From positions 1 to 35,874 of the forward strand of contig JAFSLL010000267.1 of the NCBI GenBank assembly GCA_017448455.1: a stretch of DNA of 35,874 nucleotides. The letters are read 5' to 3'. The notes beneath the pieces are model-generated. The model worked only from the letters and a program-made list of their open reading frames with translations, searched no databases and had not been told where the DNA came from. This document shows positions 22,267-29,089 of the stretch, one piece after another. Origin of the DNA: Oscillospiraceae bacterium (GTDB taxonomy: Bacteria > Bacillota > Clostridia > Oscillospirales > Oscillospiraceae). The position numbers and the translations under genes are program-made. The first letter of the stretch is position 1, and each line of letters opens with the position of its first letter.

Positions 22267-23123
22267 GCGAAACACGTCTGCATCCGAAGCTGCATGGGAA
22301 AGAGCTGTTGCTGGCCATCATCCGTTGGATTCTGATCATATTCTTCGCAGTCTACACTCTTTTTCCCCTGCTCTGGCTGGTTTCTTCCTCGCTCAAAACT
22401 AATTTTGAGTTTTTGGCTGAATCTCCCTTTTCTCTGCCCTCATCTCCTCAGTGGATCAACTATAAAAACGCGCTCACCGTCGCGGGGCTTGGCAGAATGC
22501 TTCTCAACTCCGTTATCGTCGGTATTTTCGCCACACTCGTGAACGTGATCATTGCCAGCATGGGCGCCTACTGCATCTCTCGCTTCCGTTTCCGCGGGCG
22601 TGAGAGTATCTACACACTTTTTACCGCCGGCATTCTTGTCCCGCTCAGTGCGCTAATGGTCCCCTACTTTGTGATTATAAACGCACTTGGCCTCTACAAC
22701 ACATATGGCGGAATGATTCTGCTCTACTGTGCTATAGGCATTCCGATGTCCACCTTCCTGATCCGCGGGCTGATGGATTCCATCCCCATGGAGTTGGAGG
22801 AAGCCGCCTATATTGACGGCTGCGGTTTCTTTGGCCGTTTCTTCCACATCATTCTGCCATTGAGCCGGACAGGCATTGTAACAGCAGCCACCTTCCAGTT
22901 TCTCACCTGCTGGAATGAGTTCATTTTCGCCAACCTGATTGTCTCCTCTGAGAAGCTGCGCACAATTCAGGTCGGTATCCGCTACTTCACCAATCAATTC
23001 TCCACAGACTATGTTTCCATGTACGCTGCTATTGTCATCTCCATTATTCCGTCCATCCTTGGTTATATCCTGTTCCAGGAACAGATTATTGCTGGTATGA
23101 CCAGCGGTGCAGTGAAAGGATAA
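22263..23123 (+). CDS. ABC transporter permease 2 (MalG/UgpE-like)
   Basis: The 286-residue protein has six hydrophobic helices and the second EAA loop (EEAAYIDGCGFFGRFFHIILPL). The ending QEQIIAGMTSGAVKG is the standard C-terminus of CUT1 MalG-type permeases. It begins in the last codon of permease 1, and the sulfoquinovosidase gene follows after 11 bp, so importer and hydrolase are one operon. Confidence 0.93.
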   Translation: MSETRLHPKLHGKELLLAIIRWILIIFFAVYTLFPLLWLVSSSLKTNFEFLAESPFSLPSSPQWINYKNALTVAGLGRMLLNSVIVGIFATLVNVIIASMGAYCISRFRFRGRESIYTLFTAGILVPLSALMVPYFVIINALGLYNTYGGMILLYCAIGIPMSTFLIRGLMDSIPMELEEAAYIDGCGFFGRFFHIILPLSRTGIVTAATFQFLTCWNEFIFANLIVSSEKLRTIQVGIRYFTNQFSTDYVSMYAAIVISIIPSILGYILFQEQIIAGMTSGAVKG

Positions 23124-23134
23124 TCAGAAATTTC

Positions 23135-25144
23135 ATGTTCGAATTAAAGATCGAAAATGGGCAGTACCGGCTGTTGTTGAACGGCCGGTATCTGCTGTCT
23201 GACTGTGAAAACAACCCATTTCTCTTTGTCGGACGGGGCCATGAAAACGTCGATATGTACCGCGGCAATTACAAGATCGAAGATTACGTCGAAGAACGCC
23301 GTGCTTTATCTGTGACAAAGATCCTGCCTGAAAATGACGGTGTCGTCATCACCTACGGCAACGATCTGCTGCTGAGACTCTGCCTTGCAGAAGAATGCGT
23401 TGAGCTGAGCTTTACACCACTGAATGTGGAAATCAACCGCGTATGGATACGGCTGAATGCAGAAGTAGACGAGTGCTGCTGGGGATGCGGCGAACAGATG
23501 TCCTATTTCAATCTGCGTGGAAGACACTTCCCGCTCTGGACCTCTGAGCCCGGCGTCGGCCGCGACAAGAGTACCTATGTCACCTGGCGCTCCGATGTTG
23601 AAAACAAGGCCGGCGGTGATTATTACAACACAAACTACCCGCAGCCTACCTTTGTTTCGAGCCGGCATTACTATCTTCACGCCGACACAACAGCCTATGC
23701 GGATTTCGACTTCCGCCATCCGGATTTCCATGAGCTGCAGTTCTGGGAAATCCCATCCCGTATCCGTATTCAGGCAGCCGGCAGCTTTTCGGAATTGCTT
23801 GAAAAGGAAAGCAGTTTCTTTGGACGGCAGCCTGAACTCCCTGACTGGATTTACAACGGGCTGATTCTCGGGCTGCAGGGAGGAACCGGGCGCACACTCT
23901 CCCTGTTGAAAAAAACCCAGGATCATCAGATTCCTGTTGCGGCCGTCTGGTGCCAGGACTGGTGCGGTAAACGTGTTACATCTTTCGGCAAGCGTCTGCA
24001 GTGGGACTGGCACTATCATCCGGAGATGTACCCGGACCTGCCGGACATGATCCAGGCTCTTCACAAGCAAGGCATCCGTTTCATGGGATATATCAACCCC
24101 TATCTTGTCAAGGACGGCGATCTGTACCGGGAAGGTCTGGCTAAAGACGTCTTCGCCAAACGCAGGGATGGGAGCATCTATCTTGTGGACTTCGGCGAGT
24201 TTGATTGTGGTGTAGTCGACCTGACAAAACCCGAGGCCTACGCCTGGTTCCGCGATCGCGTAATCCGCCAATGCAGTCTGGAGATCGGCATTGATGGCTG
24301 GATGGCAGATTTCGGCGAGTATCTTCCAACGGATGACATCGTCCTCAACAGTGGTAAAAGTCCCATGCTGGAACATAATCATTGGCCCGCTCTCTGGGCA
24401 AAGTGCAACTTCGACGCCGTCAGGGACGCCGGAAAACTGGGCGAAGCCGTTTACTTCATGCGTGCGGGAGCAACCGGAAGCCAGAAGTACTGCACACTCC
24501 TCTGGGCAGGAGACCAGAGTGTAGATTTCAGCCGTCATGACGGTCTCTGTACAACAATCTGCGCAGCGCTCAGTGCCGGCATGTCCGGCTGCGGTCTGAC
24601 GCACAGTGATATTGGCGGATATACCAGTCTGTTTGGTAATACCCGCAGCAAGGAACTCTTCCTTCGCTGGGCGGAGGCAAACGCTTTTACCGCCGTGATG
24701 CGCACTCATGAAGGGAACCGTCCGGAAGAAAACTTCCAGTACTATGAAGACAGTGACTGCATGGATCAGCTTGCCCGGATTGTTCAGATTCACTGCATGC
24801 TCACTCCCCTGCTGAAAGATCTTGTTGAAGAAAACGCGAACAAAGGTCTTCCCGTACAGCGTCCTCTCTTCCTGCATAATGAAGATGACGGGCGCTGCCT
24901 GTCAGAGCAGTTTGAATACCTGCTTGGCCCGGACGTTCTGGTCGCTCCGGTCTGGAAAGCAGATCAGGCCGAATGGGATGTCTATCTTCCTGCAGGAGAA
25001 TGGATTCATCTCTGGACCGGAACCGCCCTTACCAGAGGTGATCACCGTGTTCCCGCTCCGATTGGTTTTACGCCGGTCTTTTACAAAAAAGGCAGCGCCT
25101 ATGCTCCTCTGATGGAAGAAATCCGCAAGCTGTACGGCGCATAA
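23135..25144 (+). CDS. yihQ: GH31 sulfoquinovosidase (YihQ-like)
   Basis: The 669-residue enzyme has no signal peptide and should work in the cytoplasm on imported glycosides. The GH31 barrel has the nucleophile Asp392 in WMADFGEYLPTD and the acid/base Asp460 in WAGDQSVDFS. Most telling is QDWCGKRVTSFGKRLQWDW, starting at Gln274. Gln274, Arg287 and Trp290 have the same spacing as Gln288, Arg301 and Trp304 of E. coli YihQ, the residues that grip the sulfonate and separate sulfoquinovosidases from alpha-glucosidases. It should release sulfoquinovose from sulfoquinovosyl glycerol or similar glycosides. It is the last gene of the importer operon and has a weak ribosome binding site. Confidence 0.95.
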   Translation: MFELKIENGQYRLLLNGRYLLSDCENNPFLFVGRGHENVDMYRGNYKIEDYVEERRALSVTKILPENDGVVITYGNDLLLRLCLAEECVELSFTPLNVEINRVWIRLNAEVDECCWGCGEQMSYFNLRGRHFPLWTSEPGVGRDKSTYVTWRSDVENKAGGDYYNTNYPQPTFVSSRHYYLHADTTAYADFDFRHPDFHELQFWEIPSRIRIQAAGSFSELLEKESSFFGRQPELPDWIYNGLILGLQGGTGRTLSLLKKTQDHQIPVAAVWCQDWCGKRVTSFGKRLQWDWHYHPEMYPDLPDMIQALHKQGIRFMGYINPYLVKDGDLYREGLAKDVFAKRRDGSIYLVDFGEFDCGVVDLTKPEAYAWFRDRVIRQCSLEIGIDGWMADFGEYLPTDDIVLNSGKSPMLEHNHWPALWAKCNFDAVRDAGKLGEAVYFMRAGATGSQKYCTLLWAGDQSVDFSRHDGLCTTICAALSAGMSGCGLTHSDIGGYTSLFGNTRSKELFLRWAEANAFTAVMRTHEGNRPEENFQYYEDSDCMDQLARIVQIHCMLTPLLKDLVEENANKGLPVQRPLFLHNEDDGRCLSEQFEYLLGPDVLVAPVWKADQAEWDVYLPAGEWIHLWTGTALTRGDHRVPAPIGFTPVFYKKGSAYAPLMEEIRKLYGA

Positions 25145-25171
25145 ACTGTCACAACTTATATTTGCTCTGAA

Positions 25172-25249
25172 ATAACAGAAACATCGGGAAGAACTGTGCA
25201 GGCCCTTCGTGTCTCCCGATGTTTCTGTTATGTTATGCAGGATTTTTTT
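25172..25249 (+). terminator. Large stem-loop and T-run, probable terminator of the importer operon
   Basis: ATAACAGAAACATCGGGA (25172-25189) and TCCCGATGTTTCTGTTAT (25214-25231) form a perfect 18-bp stem with a 24-nt loop. A run of seven T (25243-25249) follows 11 nt later. The long stem is convincing; the gap before the T-run makes it an atypical terminator. Confidence 0.6.
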
Positions 25250-25254
25250 CTCTA

Positions 25255-25284
25255 TTGCATACAGCCTATTTGCAAGCGTATAAT
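25255..25284 (+). promoter_or_regulatory. Promoter of the FAH-family gene
   Basis: TTGCAT (25255-25260), an 18-bp spacer and TATAAT (25279-25284), 28 bp before the ATG. It carries no copy of the TTAATTAA operator. Confidence 0.7.
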
Positions 25285-25312
25285 AGGGCATCTATAATCA
25301 GGGAGGTTCCTC

Positions 25313-26152
25313 ATGAAACTTGCCAATATTCAAACGGAGAACGGTATTCACCTCGCCATGCTGACAGATCGCGGCCTTGTTGATGTGACAGCCGCAGGCT
25401 GCACACTCAGCATGTATGACCTGATCTGCGGTGCAGACCGCAGCCTACTGGAGCATCTCGCGTTTGACGAAAGACTGCCGGTTCTGGGGTCTGTCGAATA
25501 CGCGAATGTCGTCTCGCCGGTCGGAAAGCTGCTCTGTGTCGGCTTCAATTACAGAAGCCATGCGCAGGCAACCGGCTTTGAGCCACCAAAAGTACCGAAT
25601 CTTTTTTCCAAATTTGACAACGCCCTCGCGCCAAGCGGCGCTGCCATTGTTCTCCCGCCCTGGGAGGTCAGCTATGACTATGAAGCGGAACTTGTTGTCG
25701 TCATCGGAAAAACCGCATGGAATGTCAGTGAAGAAGAGGCGATGGACTGCGTTTTTGGTTACACCTGCGGGAACGATCTGAGCTGTCGTGACAGTCAGTG
25801 GCGCAGCGGACAGTGGCTGATCGGCAAGACCATGCCCGGTTTTGGCCCCTGCGGACCATTTATCGTAACGGCGGACAGCTTCGATCCGCTTGCGCCGAAC
25901 GCCATCCAGAGCTACGTCAACGGAGAACTGCGGCAGGACGGACTTACGACCGAGATGATCTTCAACTGCGCCCAGATTATCAGCTATGCTTCCCGCTATA
26001 CCAGGCTGGAACCGGGTGACCTGATCTTTACCGGAACGCCGAGCGGTGTTCAGCTGGAAAAGAGCGAGGGAGAAAAAGTCTGGCTGAAGCCGGGCGATGT
26101 GGTGGATGTCAGGATTGAAGGAATCGGCACTCTACGCAACACCATGTGCTGA
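25313..26152 (+). CDS. Fumarylacetoacetate hydrolase (FAH) family enzyme
   Basis: The ATG follows GGGAGG. The 279-residue protein has a short N-terminal domain and an FAH core with the metal motif YEAELVVVIG (two Glu) and a second acidic position in CGNDLSCRDSQW, plus LIFTGTPSGV near the end. Members hydrolyse acylpyruvates or decarboxylate 2-oxo acids with Mg2+. The gene has its own promoter and terminator and no copy of the shared operator, so I do not count it as part of the sulfoquinovose pathway; its substrate is open. Confidence 0.9.
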   Translation: MKLANIQTENGIHLAMLTDRGLVDVTAAGCTLSMYDLICGADRSLLEHLAFDERLPVLGSVEYANVVSPVGKLLCVGFNYRSHAQATGFEPPKVPNLFSKFDNALAPSGAAIVLPPWEVSYDYEAELVVVIGKTAWNVSEEEAMDCVFGYTCGNDLSCRDSQWRSGQWLIGKTMPGFGPCGPFIVTADSFDPLAPNAIQSYVNGELRQDGLTTEMIFNCAQIISYASRYTRLEPGDLIFTGTPSGVQLEKSEGEKVWLKPGDVVDVRIEGIGTLRNTMC

Positions 26153-26180
26153 TCCTAAGGAGATTTTACGCAACCAGATA

Positions 26181-26231
26181 ATATGCCAGGGGGAACAGCC
26201 GCAACGGCCGTTCCCCCTGGCATATTTTTTT
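26181..26231. terminator. Strong bidirectional terminator
   Basis: ATATGCCAGGGGGAAC (26181-26196) and GTTCCCCCTGGCATAT (26210-26225) form a perfect 16-bp stem with an inner GGCC pairing, followed by seven T. It lies between the convergent FAH and TauE/SafE genes. Confidence 0.95.
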
Positions 26232-26248
26232 ATCACAATATTTTACCC

Positions 26249-27040
26249 TCAGGCTCCCGCATAGCGGACAGTATTATAAATGCTGACCAGGATGATGACC
26301 GCCATCAGACCCATAAACAGTTTATCTACCGCGTTGTTATCCAGTTTCCTGTTGATTTTCCGGCCCACTATTCCGCCGCCGATTCCTCCCGTAATCATGA
26401 GGAGCAGCGCGCTCCATTCAAATGTCGGAACCGTGCGCGTAACGAGTGTCGTGAGAAGGCTTGTCACCTGACTGAAGAGAATGATGTACAGGCTGTTCTG
26501 CGCGGCAGTTTTCGTGTCCATGCTGAAGAAGTAAAACAGGATGACCAGATTAAAAGGTCCTCCGCCGATCCCAAGGAAACTCGATAACAGACCGAGCGCG
26601 AGACCGATTCCAACGCAAACCGCCACACTTTGAATCTGCTTTGTACGGATTCGGTTCTTATAGACCGTGTAGATAAATGTCCCCAGTGTCAGCAAAGCGA
26701 GGCACGCCGCCTGAATGGCGCCGACTGCGTTTGGATTCGCGAACAGTGCCTTTACAGCGGAGAACAGCTGTTTTCCGAGAATGCCTCCGACTGCACCGCC
26801 AAGAGCGAGCGGGGTTCCTGTCTTCATATCGACATTGTTCTCGCCGGAACTGAGATTTTTGGCGACGGAATACGCGCTCATGCTCAGGACCGTGCATCCG
26901 GAAAGAAAGCTGATGGTCGATACGCTCGCCAGACCGCAGAAGTCCAGGACGGGCTTAATGATGACACCTCCACCGATGCCGCAGATCGCGCCGATAATGG
27001 AAGCCAGAAAGCTGACGATTAAATAAAGCAATACTTTCAT
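26249..27040 (-). CDS. TauE/SafE-family permease, possible sulfonate/sulfite exporter
   Basis: I start at the ATG at 27040-27038 with AGGAGA 8 nt upstream; the longer frame has no ribosome binding site. The 263-residue protein has eight or so hydrophobic helices in two repeats, each with the family's GIGGG motif (AICGIGGGVIIKPVL and SFLGIGGGPFNLV). TauE/SafE proteins export sulfite, sulfoacetate or other C2/C3 sulfonates. Its closeness to the sulfoquinovose genes makes isethionate export possible. It has its own promoter without the shared operator, though, so the in-operon EamA permease is an equal or better candidate. Confidence 0.9.
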   Translation of the reverse strand: MKVLLYLIVSFLASIIGAICGIGGGVIIKPVLDFCGLASVSTISFLSGCTVLSMSAYSVAKNLSSGENNVDMKTGTPLALGGAVGGILGKQLFSAVKALFANPNAVGAIQAACLALLTLGTFIYTVYKNRIRTKQIQSVAVCVGIGLALGLLSSFLGIGGGPFNLVILFYFFSMDTKTAAQNSLYIILFSQVTSLLTTLVTRTVPTFEWSALLLMITGGIGGGIVGRKINRKLDNNAVDKLFMGLMAVIILVSIYNTVRYAGA

Positions 27041-27084
27041 GGTGACTGTCTCCTGCCGTTTTCCCTTTTGAATCATTATGGAGA

Positions 27085-27114
27085 ACTATATCATATTATC
27101 CGTTGTCTGCGCAA
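27085..27114 (-). promoter_or_regulatory. Promoter of the TauE/SafE gene
   Basis: On the minus strand TTGCGC (27114-27109), an 18-bp spacer and TATAGT (27090-27085), 45 bp before the start codon. Confidence 0.6.
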
Positions 27115-27151
27115 GGCCTGTCTGTTTCCAGTTCAGGACCGCGAGACCGCC

Positions 27152-27180
27152 TTGCGAAGTGGGAAGATTCCGTATATAAT
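27152..27180 (+). promoter_or_regulatory. Promoter of mutY
   Basis: TTGCGA (27152-27157), a 17-bp spacer and TATAAT (27175-27180), 34 bp before the ATG. Confidence 0.75.
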
Positions 27181-27213
27181 ACTGCCAAACTCTGCAGAAA
27201 TGAGGTAAGCCCC

Positions 27214-28272
27214 ATGGTTCAAAACCCGGATACGCTGCCAGAAGCGCTGCTTCTGATCCGGCAATGGTATGCCGCTTCCAGACGCCTTCTCCCGTGGCGG
27301 GAAGACCCGACGCCCTATCATACCTGGATTGCCGAAATCATGCTGCAGCAAACCCGAATTGAGGCAGTCATCCCCTATTATACCCGTTTTCTGCGCGAAC
27401 TGCCCGATGTCGCCTCTCTTGCGGCAGTCTCGGAGGACCGCCTGCTGAAGCTCTGGGAAGGCCTCGGATATTACAGCAGAGCGCGGAACCTGAAAAAGGC
27501 CGCGCTGATGATCATGGAACGCTGGAACGGCGTCATCCCCGCCGATGCGGAAGAACTGAAAAAGCTCCCCGGAATCGGCGATTATACCGCCGGTTCGATC
27601 GCCTCCATTGCCTTCGGTCTGCCGGAGCCTGCTGTAGACGGAAATGTGATGCGGGTGATGACGCGTTTGCTTGCCTGCTCCGACGACATTTCCGTCCCGG
27701 CGACGAAAAAGTCGATCACTGTCCTCCTGCGGGCAGAATATCCTTCCGGAGAACAGGCTGCGCTCCTGACGGAAGGGATCATGGAGCTGGGCGAAACGGT
27801 CTGTCTTCCCAACGCGGTCCCGCGCTGTGAGAACTGTCCGATCCGTGGGCTCTGTACCGCTCATCAGGAGGGGGAGGAACTCTCCTATCCTGTGAAAAGC
27901 GCGGGAAAGGCGCGAAGGATTGAAGAAAAGACCGTTTTTCTGCTTCACTGCGGTTCCCGGTTTGCGATCCGCAGGCGGCCGGAAGGAGGACTTCTGGCCG
28001 GATTATGGGAGTTTCCAAACTGCGACGGGATTCTTTCCGCAGAGGAAATAGCAGATTATGCAGCCGCAAACGGGCTTCACATGATGTCACTCGAACCGCT
28101 GGGTGACACAAAGCATGTCTTCACCCATGTGGAATGGAACATGTCCGGCTGGCTGCTGAACTGCGCAGAGGAGACTGCCGCATTTTCATGGAAAACACCG
28201 GAAGAGATTTCCCAGGGCTATTCTCTGCCAACCGCTTTCCGTTTCTATCAAAAAAAGCTCGATGCGGTATAA
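27214..28272 (+). CDS. mutY: A/G-specific adenine glycosylase MutY
   Basis: The ATG at 27214 follows GAGGT (27202-27206); upstream in-frame codons lie in the promoter. The 352-residue enzyme removes adenine paired with 8-oxoguanine. It shows the catalytic Glu41 in EIMLQQT, the helix-hairpin-helix LPGIGDYTAGSI with Asp142 in AVDGNVMRV, and four cysteines for the 4Fe-4S cluster (Cys197, 205, 208, 214). The C-terminal NUDIX-like domain (RRRPEGGLLAGLWEFP, then FTHVEW) recognises 8-oxoguanine. All parts are present. The gene converges on the small ORF downstream of moaC. Confidence 0.96.
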   Translation: MVQNPDTLPEALLLIRQWYAASRRLLPWREDPTPYHTWIAEIMLQQTRIEAVIPYYTRFLRELPDVASLAAVSEDRLLKLWEGLGYYSRARNLKKAALMIMERWNGVIPADAEELKKLPGIGDYTAGSIASIAFGLPEPAVDGNVMRVMTRLLACSDDISVPATKKSITVLLRAEYPSGEQAALLTEGIMELGETVCLPNAVPRCENCPIRGLCTAHQEGEELSYPVKSAGKARRIEEKTVFLLHCGSRFAIRRRPEGGLLAGLWEFPNCDGILSAEEIADYAAANGLHMMSLEPLGDTKHVFTHVEWNMSGWLLNCAEETAAFSWKTPEEISQGYSLPTAFRFYQKKLDAV

Positions 28273-28300
28273 CCCGTCGTTATACCCATCGGGCTTCTCT

Positions 28301-28465
28301 TTATACGTCCTGTCTCCACAAATCCGCATTCCAGCGGGATTTGAGCCAGTCGAGACCGTAGCCTGTCAGTTTGTCCAGCAGCTGGATTCCGAGACTCTTT
28401 CTCTCTTTTTTCGGCTTTGGCTGCCTGGCGGGCTTCCCGCTGAACAACAGTCTGAGCAGCTTCAT
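28301..28465 (-). CDS. Small basic protein (54 aa) translationally coupled to moaC
   Basis: The ATG (28465-28463) overlaps the moaC stop codon as ATGA and has the ribosome binding site AGGGGGAG inside the end of moaC. The product begins MKLLRLLFSGKPARQPKPKK and continues with an amphipathic part containing LLDKLTGYGLDWLKSRW. The first third is strongly basic and the rest looks helical. I recognise no family. The overlap, the strong ribosome binding site and the clean stop before the mutY end make it more likely real than chance. It could be a membrane-associated or nucleic-acid-binding peptide; no function is assigned. Confidence 0.6.
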   Translation of the reverse strand: MKLLRLLFSGKPARQPKPKKERKSLGIQLLDKLTGYGLDWLKSRWNADLWRQDV

Positions 28466-28947
28466 GTCTTCTCCCCCTCAAAAAAGAAGTCCCCGCTTTT
28501 GCCTCCGTGTTTTTCAAGCAGGTGGATTTCCTTCAGAACCATCCGTTTGTCGATCGCCTTGCACATATCGTAGATGGTGAGCAGCGCAACGGAAACTCCC
28601 GTCAGCGCTTCCATCTCCACCCCGGTTTTCCCTTCTGTCCTGACAGTGCAGATTGCGCGTATTTCAAAGGAATCCGGAAGAAGTTCAAACGTCAGCGTCG
28701 CGTTTGTCAGGTTCAGCAGATGACACATCGGGATCAGGTCGGAGGTCCGTTTGCACCCGAGAATCCCGGCAACCTGGGCGACCGTCAGAACATCGCCCTT
28801 CTTGACGGTTTTCCCTTCCACCGCGCGAAACACTTCTTCACTGACAGCAATTGTCCCTTCCGCGACGGCAGTCCTCGCCGTGATCGCCTTGTCGGAAACA
28901 TCAACCATGCGCGCGTTGCCCTGTGCATCAAAATGGGTAAAATCCAT
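28462..28947 (-). CDS. moaC: Cyclic pyranopterin monophosphate synthase MoaC
   Basis: The 161-residue protein matches MoaC over its full length: THFDAQGNARMVDVSDK at the N-terminus, the active-site stretches PMCHLLNL (residues 73-80) and TGVEMEALTGV (108-118), and YDMCKAIDK (126-134). MoaC converts the MoaA product to cyclic pyranopterin monophosphate in molybdenum cofactor synthesis. No other Moco gene is in the window, so it is separated from moaA and the rest. The start ATG is 12 nt from AAGGA, a somewhat long spacing. Confidence 0.95.
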   Translation of the reverse strand: MDFTHFDAQGNARMVDVSDKAITARTAVAEGTIAVSEEVFRAVEGKTVKKGDVLTVAQVAGILGCKRTSDLIPMCHLLNLTNATLTFELLPDSFEIRAICTVRTEGKTGVEMEALTGVSVALLTIYDMCKAIDKRMVLKEIHLLEKHGGKSGDFFFEGEKT

Positions 28948-29030
28948 GCGTCATCCGTCCTTTCCCACCGATTGTACCACAGCCAACTCAGAAAAACCAG
29001 TCCCGCAGAGGAAAAAAACCTCTGCTTTGG

Positions 29031-29059
29031 TTGAATTCAGGCCATCTCTTTGCTATAAT
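29031..29059 (+). promoter_or_regulatory. Promoter of the recJ-relA operon
   Basis: TTGAAT (29031-29036), a 17-bp spacer and TATAAT (29054-29059), 31 bp before the recJ ATG. A small hairpin (GCAGAGG/CCTCTGC, 29005-29025) lies just upstream. Confidence 0.8.
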
Positions 29060-29089
29060 AATAAAATACAGTAAAGAAGGATTCCTCAC

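Noticed and set aside
23306..24877. 523-residue frame antisense to the sulfoquinovosidase gene
   Set aside because: Shadow of a strongly biased coding frame; the sense strand has a complete GH31 enzyme.
25313..26152. FAH-family enzyme as a step of sulfoquinovose breakdown
   Set aside because: It has its own promoter, no shared operator, and no reaction in the sulfo-TK route fits it.
28248..28517. 89-residue minus-strand frame across the moaC end
   Set aside because: The neighbouring frame at 28301-28465 has the ribosome binding site and the ATGA overlap; this one has neither.
29005..29025. GCAGAGG/CCTCTGC hairpin as a terminator
   Set aside because: Short stem without a T-run on either strand, lying between divergent genes, so there is nothing to terminate.
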